DNA of 64,000 bases from Bolinopsis microptera (Eukaryota > Ctenophora > Tentaculata > Lobata > Bolinopsidae), in the NCBI RefSeq assembly GCF_026151205.1, contig NC_087076.1, positions 21,074,828 to 21,138,827 on the forward strand. The letters run 5' to 3'. Numbering within the stretch: position 1 is the stretch's first letter; each line of letters begins with the position of its first letter. This document shows positions 39,001 to 50,685 of this stretch, in pieces. The notes beneath the pieces are model-generated. The model did no database searches, was not told where the DNA came from, and worked only from the letters and a program-made list of their open reading frames with translations. Position numbers and translations under genes: made by a program.

Positions 39001-39029
39001 CTAACGACTAGCTAGTAGCTAGTCGTTAG
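39001..39029. repeat. Perfect 14-bp-arm palindrome
   Basis: CTAACGACTAGCTA, one G, then TAGCTAGTCGTTAG: a perfect inverted repeat with a one-base centre, in non-coding sequence. Confidence 0.9.
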
Positions 39030-39740
39030 TTTATAAGAGAGTCTATATACTCTAGTCATTAGTCTATGGATATAGATTGCAGTGAACGGTAGTCTGTGAA
39101 CAGTGTGTGGAACATTCCAGTGAGTCCCCAGATGCGGTAAGGCATGACGTTACCATGTTGACGTAACCATGACGTAACCATGGTAAAAGTAACCATGTTG
39201 ACGTAACCATGGTGAAGTAACTATTTTAACGTATTACGTAACATTACAATTCACTTAGTGTGTTATTTGAAGTCGAATAATGACCATCGGCAATTGAATT
39301 CTCTGGTTAAATTAGAATATATTTTATTAAAGACAATGAGCATTGGAATTACATGAGGAGTGCAGGATCAGGATTCCTTTGTTATAGTAAAGCTGTACTA
39401 TAGGTTCTTATTTGTGAAATATTGGGCAATAGTTTTAATATGAATTGAATTCCTTGATAATGTAGAATATACTCACAGTAATTTTGAATAACAACAATGG
39501 TGGTTGCACGTGAGTCTGTTGTTATAGTAACACTAACTGCACTCTACAATCTCGTTAATGGAATGTGGAGAATTAAATAAACGCGATCATAATAATGCAA
39601 TTTAATTAAAGTTTTGAATGAACGGAATTTAGAATTATAGTCATCAGTGCACTGCAGGAATCTAACGTTAGATTTTTAATTAACTTAAGTTTTAAGGTAC
39701 CATAATAAAGGGCTAAATATAGGTCTAAATGTAGAGCTAA

Positions 39741-39844
39741 AGATAGGATTGAAACGCTAAATAATAAATATAGCCGCTGTATTCTTTACTTAAGATAGGA
39801 TTAAAACGCTAAATAATAAATATAGCTGCTGTATTCTTTATTTA
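39741..39844. repeat. 52-bp tandem duplication
   Basis: Two adjacent units starting AGATAGGATT(G/A)AAACGCTA and ending CTGTATTCTTTA differ at three or four bases. A shorter AT-rich relative precedes them. Confidence 0.8.
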
Positions 39845-39899
39845 AAATAACATGCCGAGCAGCGTATTAAAATATACCACATGTTACTTAAACGGCACT

Positions 39900-40160
39900 T
39901 TAGCCATTACTGTTGACGGCTCATGACCAGAAGATGACTGATGAGGTCTTGTTGATCGACCAGATCACGATGAAGAAATCCCAAGTCATTACCTGGACAT
40001 ATGTTAACGTACCGTTCTCCTTTCACGCCAGCACAAGGTCGGAAGAGTGATCTTGATTTCTCGAATGAGTGTTGACAGGAGAACATGTGTCCCGAACAGT
40101 TTCGTGACGAGGCGTACAGTTTACATGACCTCCCCTGATAATGGCGTTCCCGTGATTAAA
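39900..40160. other. Exon-like segment, strand unresolved
   Basis: This GC-neutral stretch is open in several frames on both strands. On the plus strand an acceptor-like CACTTTAG at about 39,903 leads into a frame containing KKSQVITWTYVNVPFSFHA. On the minus strand a Cys-rich frame (RNCSGHMFSCQHSFEKSR) is also open. It directly precedes the secreted-protein gene at 40,294. Because competing frames are equally plausible, I do not call a protein. Confidence 0.25.
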
Positions 40161-40293
40161 ACGTTTGTTGAAGGCTGATGGACACCTGGGGCATCTCTTT
40201 ATAAGCTGGTGGTTAGGAAAAAATCTTCAGTTGAGAGTGTTTTCATTGTCCTTATTAAACTTCCACAAAACATTAATTGAGTTAAAGTCAACG

Positions 40294-41310
40294 ATGACTT
40301 GGTTTGCGCTTACTTTGGCAACTAGCTTTGTCTTTACGATAGGGGCGTTTCGATGTCAGTACGAAGAAGACCTTGATGCCACAACTAACAAGACGGAACT
40401 TCTCATAAAGCCACAGAAAAGTTTGGACGGTAAATTCCTATGGGTCACGAGTATGAACATTTTCTTTTTTGGAAACATTGAGAGAAAGTTCAACGCCAAG
40501 CTCCAAGCTGGGTTATACGATGATGAGACTGGAGCTTTGGTGTACAAAGTCATCATCAACTGCCAGGACGGGGGGACTTGGAAGACGGTTTACGACAAAA
40601 ACGGTAACGGAAACTTTAAGAAATGGAAGAAAGGGAAACTAGAAGAAGGGTGCCCAAAGGGAGAATTTGACCTGGTTGCTAGGGTAGGATGTCCTGATCG
40701 GCCGGATGAGCAGGAGGAAATAGACCTTCTACCGTGCTCTAAGATGGCTTACTTTGTCTTTAACGGACAAGTTCTTGAAGACAACCTCCAGAAACTTAAC
40801 CGGTATGGGTCAGAACACATGGAGCCCCTCCCAGTTTTCATCAGACCCGGGAAGCTGGTTAAGGCTCAGGTTTTGAAAGAGGGAGCTACGTTTACCCGAC
40901 AAGCGTACGGAAAATGCTTTGATTTCCCAGCAAAGTTCCACAACAACTGCACAGCGGCACTTTATTGGTTGCGAAGCAGAAGTGATAGCCCCCATGGACT
41001 GTCCGACATGGGGCTGTGGAGCATGGGGCACGGTGTAGAGTGTGTCGCCACCGACACGGCAGATCCAGACCACAAGCTATTCAAGACGCTCCAGACAAAG
41101 ATTGTTCCAGACGGCAGTGCCATTTTCGAAGGTAGAGCGTTCGACACGTGTTGCTGTTCCTATCTGGACGGATATGTGATTACTGAAGAGGGGTCATGTC
41201 TCAACAACTTAGATGACGAGAAGAACTGCAACATGAGCCCTCGACCCGGATTTGATGATATGAACGATGAGAGGTGTAACAGATTCAAAGCTTTTTATGC
41301 TATTAGGTAA
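40294..41310 (+). CDS. Secreted Cys-rich protein of unknown family
   Basis: The uninterrupted frame encodes 338 residues from the ATG at 40,294. An in-frame ATG 43 codons upstream (40,165) is less likely to be used, because 40,294 starts a clean signal peptide (MTWFALTLATSFVFTIGA, cleavage probably after residue 18). The mature part has about 14 Cys, including a CCC triplet (DTCCCSY), Asn-glycosylation sequons at NKT (residue 32) and NCT, a Lys-rich stretch (KKWKKGK), and no transmembrane segment or coiled coil. It is probably an extracellular or matrix protein with disulphides. No family is recognised. Codons favour C/G endings, unlike the flanks, which supports real coding. The stop TAA overlaps a good donor (TTAG|GTAAGC at 41,307), so the ORF may be one exon of a longer gene. 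Otherwise an AATAAA at 41,606 could be its polyadenylation signal. Confidence 0.82.
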   Translation: MTWFALTLATSFVFTIGAFRCQYEEDLDATTNKTELLIKPQKSLDGKFLWVTSMNIFFFGNIERKFNAKLQAGLYDDETGALVYKVIINCQDGGTWKTVYDKNGNGNFKKWKKGKLEEGCPKGEFDLVARVGCPDRPDEQEEIDLLPCSKMAYFVFNGQVLEDNLQKLNRYGSEHMEPLPVFIRPGKLVKAQVLKEGATFTRQAYGKCFDFPAKFHNNCTAALYWLRSRSDSPHGLSDMGLWSMGHGVECVATDTADPDHKLFKTLQTKIVPDGSAIFEGRAFDTCCCSYLDGYVITEEGSCLNNLDDEKNCNMSPRPGFDDMNDERCNRFKAFYAIR

Positions 41311-41920
41311 GCAAAGCTTTTACGTGGCATGACATCGGTTGTTAATTTTTGATATTTTGAAATTCAATGTATTTACTGGTTGTACTTGTACTATAATAAT
41401 GAATTACCAAGAATTTCGCCGCGGTTAAACCACGCACGATCAATTTTCCCTACGATGTACTTGTATACCTTTAATTCTTTTGAGTGAAAGGTGTGACTGG
41501 AAAAAATTGCAACATATTTACATACTATGTTATTTATAAATGAATGGGATTCGTGCATGGTAAAAATCGACGATTTATTTGACCAATGTAGCGCCGCACA
41601 TCAACAATAAATGGATCTAGAAAATTGCAGAAAATAACTTTGCGAAGGAGGAATTTCACTGTAATTAATTAACACATGGCTAGCGTCGCGCGCAGTATAA
41701 CATACGCTTCCTATACACATAATTATAGGGGAGTGGTCTATATTGCGAAGGAGCAGACTTTTGTCATCACTGCAGGTCCATCGGGCCACCTCATATATCC
41801 AAACCCGACTACTCATTCCCTACGATCTTTTTGCCTTCGGCAAGAGTAGGGAAAAAAATTCACAAGTTTTATTAATTTTCATATTTTTTTCTTTATTATT
41901 GATAGCAGCCCTTGCTATGT

Positions 41921-42993
41921 TTGTGACGTGTTTTTGACGTGTTTGTGACGTGTTGGTTACGTATTTATGACGTGTTGGTTACGTGTTTGTGACGTGTTTG
42001 TGACGTGTTGGTAACGTGTTAGTGACGTGTTTGTGACGTGTTGGTTACGTGTTTGTGACGTGTTTGTTACGTGTTGGTAACGTGTAGGTGACGTGTTGGT
42101 TACGTTTTGATTACGTTTTGGTTACGTGTTTGTGACGTGTTGGTGACGTGTTGGTTACGTGTTTGTGACGTGTTTGTGAAGTTTTGGTTATGTGTTTGTG
42201 ACGTGTTGGTGACGTGTTGGTTACGTTTTGGTTACGTGTTTGTGACGTGTTGGTTACGTGTTTGTGACGTGTTTGTGACGTGTTTGTGACGTGTTTGTGA
42301 CGTGTTGGTTATGGGTCTGTGACGTGTTTGTGACGTGTTTGTGACGTGTTTATGACGTGTTTGTGACGTGTTGGTTACGTGTTTATGACGTGTTGGTTAC
42401 GTGTTTGTTACGTGTTTGTGACGTGTTGGTTACGTGTTTGTGACGTGTTTGTGACGTGTTGGTAACGTGTTAGTGACGTGTTTGTGACGTGTTGGTTACG
42501 TGTTTGTGACGTGTTTGTTACGTGTTGGTAACGTGTTGGTGACGTGTTGGTTACGTTTTGGTTACGTTTTGGTTACGTGTTTGTGACGTGTTGGTGACGT
42601 GTTGGTTACGTGTTGGTTACGTGTTTGTGACGTGTCTGTGAAGTTTTGGTTACGTGTTTGTGACGTGTTGGTGACGTGTTGGTTACGTTTTGGTTACGTG
42701 TTTGTGACGTGTTGGTTACGTGTTTGTGACGTGTTTGTGACGTGTTTGTAACGTGTTTGTGACATGTTTGTGACGTGTTTGTGACGTGTTGGTTACGGGT
42801 CTGTGACGTGTTTGTGACGTGTTTGTGACGTGTTTGTGACGTGTTAGTTACGTGTTTGTGACGTGTTTGTGACGTGTTAGTTACGTGTTTGTGACGTGTT
42901 TGTGACGTGTTGGTTACGTGTTTGTGACGTGTTAGTTACGTGTTTGTGACGTGTTTGTGACGTGTTGGCAACGTGTTGGTTACGTGTTTGTCT
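41921..42993. repeat. 11-bp GTNACGTGTTK minisatellite
   Basis: About 97 tandem copies of an 11-bp unit. The ACGTGTT core is nearly constant. The third base of the unit (G, T or A, giving GTGACGTG, GTTACGTG or GTAACGTG) and the last base (T, G or A) vary. It lies about 600 bp downstream of the secreted-protein gene on the same strand. Short frames inside it are artefacts. Each unit contains ACGTG, the core of HIF/bZIP-type sites. Confidence 0.95.
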
Positions 42994-43930
42994 CAGACCC
43001 TCTTACACAATCTGAAGATTTTGTCGCGATTTTAATACACACAAATGGAACTCCGTGAACCATAAACTAATTCTTATGTGACCTCCCATGAACTCCATTT
43101 TGCGTTTAGGTCCTATTAAAATACGGGAATAATTCTTTCTTTTTTTCTTTGTAGAAAAACCTTTTGCTTCGAATTATAAAGTTGTTGGCATAGATGACGA
43201 CATTTTAATTGCATAAAGTAAATTGGGCTAAAGTAGTGGATGACCTTGCTGTACGGCAAGTTAAACAAGGATCTGAAACTGCTAGGTTCCGTACAGACTC
43301 AACTCTGCACCCGTGTCAATATGTTCATTATATGCAAGCCTCTTGATTTATAATATCTGAAATGGTAATTTTACTTTTATGACTCAATGAACTGCTATAT
43401 GTTGTATGTTAGCTAAAAAACCTTCAACTTGAGTATAAAAAGTAATCAATAATGATTTGATCAAAATTATCAATTATGAAAACGAAAAGAATTGTCAAAT
43501 GGTGCAAAGAATCAAAATATGATGCATAAATTACTTTAGTTTATTCAGTATTTCTGTTAAGGGTCGATGATTTCAAACTTAAAAATGGGTACAATCAATT
43601 ATCAATTATCACAAATGTTTAATAATTCTTCTTGGAATAAGAATGATTATATTCTGAGGGTCTCCAGTCTCGTTCAGTTCATTGAGTGTTTTAATGTTAG
43701 AATCATGGCCAAGCTCCTCATATTTAAATGAAACGATTGGTCATGATAATTCTCAACGCAAATTAATATTGTTCCAATACGACAGTTCAGTTCTAAAATA
43801 TCCCTCGAAATAAACATAACGATAAAAAATAAAAGGTCACTCCCATAAATATAATAATCTTAAAAATAAAATCAATTCCGACGACCTCCGACAACGATAT
43901 CAATCTTCAATTTTCAGCCAAGATATTTGA
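42994..43930. other. No recognised gene
   Basis: AT-rich spacer between the minisatellite and the 3' end of MFSD12-like copy A. It probably holds that gene's 3' UTR next to 43,930. Confidence 0.4.
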
Positions 43931-46900
43931 TTAGATTTCTTTTTCTTCGCATTTTAATGTGTCATCTGGGGAATTTAGTAGATAATAAGTTATTTGAATT
44001 AGAGTAAAATTTTAGATTAGCAAATAAACACTTATAACTGGCAGGTCTAAATGCAAGGAGATGTAACTAACATCGAACAGCTTAGTAGATTAAAAGTTAT
44101 TATAGGTTAATAAGTTTAAATTGTTTATTGAGATTGGATATAGATCACAAATTCTAAACACGGATTATGAAAAAGGATACAAAATGGTTAAGCTCAAGAG
44201 TACAAAGAACTGAAACTGAAAGCTTAATTCTGAAACTACACTTACCACTCTGGTTTTGGATACGAGTTGTATGGGGACATCTCTTGACTACAAAAGATAG
44301 TAGGAGTGTTGATAAGGCTGCCAGTAGAGCAGCAGTGCCCGGTATTACAGACATCGTGTACCTGGTGTAGTGGTTACCATGGTTACCATGGTTACCATGA
44401 GTGATGAGCACTAAACTCTTGTAGAATTTGAGGAATTGTACCGGTAAAATGGTAAATTTTATTCGTGGAAGAGTCAAACTGCCGTTTTACAATAACACCG
44501 TTTCTCTTTCTTATACCAAAATTATTTGATATCTATACCTGTAGTATTCAGCACCGTTTGACGAGCAGGGTCCCAAATCAGGATTACACTTTTCTGGATG
44601 AAAGTGTTGTATCAGAGCTATTAGTATACCACTCGATAGTTTATCCACCAGGGACATTGATCCGTACACAAATGCTGCTGTGTCCTGGTAAAAGTCACGT
44701 GATCATAGGAACAGGTATGTAAATAACTGTTGCTGATTGAAGAACGACATGAAAATGGCTTCAGAATTTGCCTCCATGATCTTCTTAAAAGAAGAGGCCC
44801 TAAAGGGAATTTTAGGCCATATGCTCGCCAAGTGTAAGAACTCTTATAGTTTTCATAGTTACTTAATGCTGAGAGGTTTCATTAGAGTAATAATCGAAAT
44901 TTAAGGTTTCTACACCTTAATTCAACGTGCCAAGACTTTGACGACAGGATACTTTGAAGCTTAATATTATATTGGACATTTTTATCTTGATGCTACTAGG
45001 TACTATTAAACCCTAAAATACTGTTGAACTTGCGTTTTTAGATTGAAGTGAAGACTGAAAGTGAGGCATTACTTTACAACTTTAACATTGTGGGTAATCT
45101 TAATAAGGGGTCTCACCGTGTGACCACCGATAAGATCTGCTGTCATACTGAGAGATAAGATCAACATGATACTGCATCCCACCCCAATACACGCTGTCGC
45201 TCCGTAAGTTGGGTTAGGATCATCCTTCGACTGAAACCAGTTTACAGTTCAAACCAATGAAACAGCGATCTTATGACGCATCAGTTCACATAAATCCCAA
45301 CAACTAAGGCACTGCCGTCTGCGTTGATGACAGGTTGAACACATTAACAACTCACCTGGAAATAGAACCAGAAAGAACTGCCCACGACAAGAGTAGCTCC
45401 GCAAATATAAGCCACTCTTTTTCCTGACAACTTTGTCAGAGGTCGTGTCAAGAAGCTCCCGATCACACTACAAATAAGCATTACTAACGGGTAGTAAGCT
45501 ATACTTTCTTTATTGAGAGATAAGGTGGAGATGAGGTAAAGAGGGAGATAAACTTGGGGTACGTTAATTGCTATCCGAGTAAACATGTACATCAGTCCAA
45601 CCTGGGGATAAATTTCTTGATATTATTCGGTAGCGGGTAGTGGTAATCAAAAATTTAATATTGTAGAATCTGTTTCATGCTCGTATGCAGACCTTAACTA
45701 AGTTCAACTTTTATACTCCACTGGGGTTAAAGCACAGCGCTTCAATGCTCTATCTTTTAGTGGTCACCATTACCATGACAGCCCCCTACCAGAATTTAAA
45801 CAAAAGGACATCATGAATCAAGAACAGAGAGTTTTTACACCCTCAATTAATTTTAGCGACCGTCCGGCTTCAATCGATATTATTTATTCACTTGAACTCT
45901 ATACTTCTATATAATCGCAAAGCAGTATTGATTATAATCATTTGGTCAGCTTACCAGATAAAATCGCTTCAACTCCAACCAATTTTTTATTGTAAACTGT
46001 TCTTGCTCGGTTTCAATTTTGACGTCCGTGAGGCCAACTTCGATTTGATCCCCTACTAGTGCTTGAGACTTTTCCAGCTCGACGTATTCACTCGACTCGC
46101 TAACCAAGACGTGAAAGACTAAGGAAAATAGTAAACCCACACCAATCACTATCATGCTTAGGTACTGAAAATAAATAATGGTTAGTCCAGACTCCAGTCA
46201 TCAAGGAAAAATTGTAAATCAAGAATTTACAAATCTTAGATCCTGATTACCATTACATTGTGTAATGTGTAATGAAGGATGAAAAAAACGACAGAATGGA
46301 GAAAAAATGGAGTGACGAACAACGAACAAAAATTAACAAACCGAAAAAGCTCTTTCATCTCCAGGACCCAGAGCATCCACCTTAGATCCAGCTAAGTGCA
46401 GTAGAAGCCCCATTAGTAGATACACTACTATTCCACAAACGAATGTAAGACCTGAGCTACAGTTAAAAATCAGTGAGGTACTGGAATAAAACAGATCCTA
46501 AAGATCGTTGAAGATAACTAGTAGACTAAAATGATCGGTTAGGTTAGTCGCTTTAAATCGTGAAGATAGTCAAGGTAAACCTTCCGTAATAGTGAATCTA
46601 AATTTGAATTGACACGATTAATGTATGCTGTAGTGGAATATGTACACTAACCGGATGGAATTAAGGAACACAATTTTCTTCTTACAAACTGTTAGTACAG
46701 GAATTAGGGACAGGTGTGAGATCTGTGTACTCGCCCATCCGATTTGGAACAGAACTATAAAAGCTCTGCGGAGATAGACAATAATGTTACTGTTGTATTC
46801 TTTTAGTTGTATGGTCAAACTTGAATTTAATTTTTAAGGATCTGAATTTTAATTATCTTTTAGCAGGAAGGGGTAAGGTCAAGTGATCATTAAATATTTA

Positions 46901-47642
46901 AATGTAATCACCCGTAATAGAGCTGTTGTATCTGGGAAGAGCTTTCTTCACAACCAAAGCATTTGTGGAACATAAAAGCGAAGGATATGATAACAGTAAA
47001 GGTTCCTAGAGCGTGCCACGTCTTACGTTTTCCATATCTTTCAATACCGAACTTATCCATAGTAATACCAACCAAGGGCGTGACCAGACCGTCTGCAACC
47101 TGATGAAAATAAATTCCATAGATTAAGTTATGTTTACATCATCTATAGATTTTCCATCAGTGCAAGGCTGGCCGCAAATTCCAATCATCGAAGAATATTC
47201 ATATATATCAACATTGCTTAAAGTTTTAAAAATCTACGTACTGGAACCGAAACAAAATTGTTATCGGCTGGCATACCTGTCCAACTAGCATGAGAATCCC
47301 AGCAAAACTTTCCGATTGTTGCTTGACTTCTGTCAGGTAGATTATAAGATATGTGAACCAGCATGCTGAGCAGAGATCGTTCAAAATGTGACCAGCTGAA
47401 TATCTGTGATGAAACATTGAGAATTTGAAAATATGGCCAGAGTTTAAGAGGTGATTGGAGGGCGGAGATTTAATTGTATGTCTTGTATCCACAACTCTGA
47501 AGAATATCAATCGCATATTTAGCATATCTTGAAATACTCACCCAAACGTTTGAGTGGCTGTAATTTGTTTCCTTGCGTAGGAAACAGTTCTTCTCAGCTG
47601 CTTCGGGGACGATGGGGCTGGGAGTGCTTCTCGTGGGGCCAT
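43931..47642 (-). CDS. MFSD12-like major facilitator transporter, copy A (complete, 11 exons)
   Basis: Exons in transcript order: 47642-47542, 47403-47277, 47099-46912, 46765-46652, 46456-46342, 46164-45955, 45601-45356, 45230-45117, 44684-44539, 44361-44246, 43965-43931. All phases join, giving 503 residues (human MFSD12 is about 480). Hallmarks are YSAGHILNDLCSACWFTYL (TM1), VADGLVTPLVGITMDKF with YGKRKTWHALGT (loop 2-3), [17 protein letters not shown] (TM4), GDERAFSYLSMIVIGVGLLF (TM6), [19 protein letters not shown] (TM7), [12 protein letters not shown], and [20 protein letters not shown] (TM11). MFSD12 is known as a 12-TM lysosomal/melanosomal protein needed for cysteine import. The same role is inferred here. 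Exon 10 could instead read through to a TAG at 44,154, but its GTAAGT donor has the phase of copy B and leads to a short acidic tail (DDTLKCEEKEI). Introns are only 125-432 bp. A paralogue lies upstream in the same orientation. Confidence 0.93.
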
Positions 47643-50561
47643 GAGTTTAACTACATGTAGTTAAACTGTAGTATACAATCAACTGAATAACGATGTTAAC
47701 AAATGTGAAAACAGTTTCACTTCAAATTGACAAAAAAGTTAATAAAGACAATATAAAGTGTCAGATTCTGAACTATATATGGATACTTCTCAAACTAATA
47801 CTATGGATCATATTCATACTTTGTTCGTAAAACTAGGAGCTAGGTTACAACTGTCGTTTTGAAATCTGACATGACGAACAGATCATTATCAGAAAGTAGT
47901 TATAATATAATACTACTAGTGTTACCCGTGCCTTCGGGTTACGGGTTACGGGTTACGCGGGTTTTTATAACAATACTAATATGTAATGGATACTTCTCGA
48001 ACTATTGATCAAACTTGATATTTTCCTTTCGACTCAATGTCAGATTCTGAGCGTGACTTTATGATTCACCTCACATTTTGAGAAAGTCGTAGGGATCATC
48101 GTTTAAGTTTAACTATATATGGATACTTCTCAAACTAATACTATTGATCATACTTTGTTCGTAAAACTAGGAGCTAGGTTACAACTGTCGTTTTGAAATC
48201 TGACATGACGAATCAGGTCATTATCAGAAACTCCAATTATTTTCTAGTTATAATATAGTATTACTAGTACTAGTGCTTTAGTGTAACCCGTGCCTATTCG
48301 GCCGGGATTTCACTATTGCAGTTGAATTGCAAAAGTATAAAATTAAATGGTGCAAAAGCATGAACTCGCCCAGTCGAAACCAGCTGCATTATATAGGCTA
48401 TATATATTAAATTCTGAGCGCCCAACACGTATCCAATAGTAATACTTAATAGGCAATATTGCAGCTTCTACGTCTACTGCCAAATTACCTAATTATATAC
48501 CAGAGCTGTAATTAGAGAATTTAGGGGAGCTGTAAATAGTGTGAGGGAGAGAGTGTGAGAAAATGTGAGACACTTTACTTTTAGTACCACGTTTGGAGCA
48601 CTAAACCATTAATTAAACCACTTACCGCCGGCCGATTTAGAAAAGCTTTGCTTATCGGCTTCGCCATAGTTTTGTCTAAACTGTATCGAAAAAACCAGTC
48701 CCATAACTCTTACTGTTTTCTTAATTAATCCGCTCGGAAATTACAATACCCACAGACAGACACACACACACATTTTGGGATTATTAGTATAGATTAGAAG
48801 CAACTAAAGTATAATAAATTGATAAACTTTAACCTTTATTTAACAGTATCAAGTGGCCTGGTGATAGGAAATACTCACAAGGCAAGCAAACAAACTATAC
48901 TAGTACTGGGCTACAAGCATTCTTCAAGTAAGCTTCAACAATAGCATACAATCGAACTCCGATGAAAGTCTATACAGATCACAATGAGAGAGACTATAAT
49001 TCTCTAGCCATGCGCAACCGCTTACACGCACGTATTTAATACACAATTCGGCACAGTCGAGCAAGAAAATTACACTGCATGTAACAGTTGATGAGCAGAT
49101 AATGTCTTTAAATGTGACTGCTCCTTTATAAATTCATCAGTATTGGCTCAGAACTGTACCAATATTTCGCAAACACCCCGATGAACATTTTGAACACACT
49201 TCAAATGTCGAACTGTAACTCACAACTGCAGAGAATGTCAAAATTGTTCTTAGTGTTGAAGTCTGAACATGGAATCCGGAATATTTTGTATTTGATGCGT
49301 GTGTCTATTTGCAGTAACATTTACATCACGTACGCGTGTCGTTTCAAGCTACAGAAATTGCCAAAATATAAGCGATGCCTTACTCCTGACTAAACTCTTA
49401 GATTTAGAAGTATAACTATACAACCCAGTATCCACGTACCAACAGTCACATTATAAACTTCGTATGTATTCCCTCATCACTATTCATAGAGCTCACTGTG
49501 TGTTTGTAATACATCACTAGTAATTAGGTAATTGGATGTCACTGCCTAATCTTTTGATACAGATAGAACTGCAGAATACAGTTGTACTACTAGTATTATA
49601 TAGTAGCAGTAGTATAAACATAATAATTATATTATATGATGTAGAGGAGTTAACAAATAAACAAATAGCATGTGCTCTACATTAGCTGCTAGTATCTTGT
49701 ACGTGTTTCCAGTTCGTCATTGAAAGGCTTCTGAAGCAAAATGCAGCAATTTCTCAATTTGGCAATTGACTCAGATACAGTTGTCTCCAAGCTAGCTAGC
49801 TAAACAGAATTTCAGGGCAAATTGTAGTTTTTTTTAACTGAAACTATTTGATGTCTTTAAAATAAAACTTTCACCTGAATTTATTTTATGCACCTTTGTA
49901 TCCATGCCCTAATTTTTAATCGAATGCATGGCAAATGCCCTATTTTTGCACTTTTTCGGATAAAGTCATTTCCAGATCATTTTAACTTCTCGATATGGAA
50001 TGAAATATCCAAGTTCAAATTTATATGTAGATAGTACAGATCATATCAAAAAAATGTAGTACGTGTTTATGCGGAAATAATACAAATTCTTCCTCTGCAG
50101 GACATACTTGTCAAGGGAAAATTGTTACATGTTAGTGCAACTCACAACGAACTATCAAAGAAACATCAAAAGTCAAAATACTGGCAGCGAAATAGAAACC
50201 CTTTAAAAGACAGTATTGTTACTATTATATGTATCAGTGTGTGTGTCAGATAAGCGAGGGTAATTAGCCCTGAGCAGATCAGCAGACAAATACAATTTGA
50301 TCGGTACCTGTTATACTGAACTTGTTATAATTCCATAATGAATTATGAATGATGAATGGTTGATCATTACGAATGAATGTCCCCCATTTTCAGGCCCCAA
50401 GTGTGATCTAAATCTTGACCGGGCAATAATTTGATATTACGGATACGACGGTAATTTGTTAATTTTATCCTTGATTTACAAGTTAGACTGGTTGCAGAAT
50501 TGGGAGTCAGGCGTCAATTTGAAAAGTCTATTCTATTTTTAGCTCAGTACCTTCCTAATTT
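47643..50561. other. Spacer between the two MFSD12-like genes (left part)
   Basis: This should contain copy A's promoter and 5' leader, though no TATA box is obvious. A duplicated block is listed separately. At about 47,930-47,965 a GGGTTAC trio and at about 48,745-48,795 an ACACACACA / ATTATTAGTATAGAT end resemble the tail of a LINE or SINE. A 70-codon frame at 49,181-49,393 is not recognised. Confidence 0.4.
47771..48231. repeat. Direct repeat pair of about 120 bp
   Basis: The block from ACTATATATGGATACTTCTC through GTTCGTAAAACTAGGAGCTA to TCATTATCAGAAA occurs at about 47,771-47,897 and again at about 48,110-48,231, with small indels. The 212 bp between them includes a CGGGTTAC-rich patch. 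It is probably a duplicated part of a dispersed element. Confidence 0.7.
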
Positions 50562-50663
50562 AAGGTCCCATACACTAAATCTGTCCAGCACAAATGCACC
50601 TCACAGAAAGTTCAGTGACCATCTTGTGACGACACCAAACCCTGTTTTGGTGTATGGGTCCTT
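50562..50663. mobile_element. 102-bp MITE with AAGGTCCCATACAC ends
   Basis: The left end AAGGTCCCATACAC and the right end, reverse-complemented AAGGACCCATACAC, are 14-bp inverted repeats with one mismatch. The interior has no coding capacity. It lies 22 bp from the next element. Confidence 0.6.
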
Positions 50664-50685
50664 GATAATAACGAGACCTATGTTA

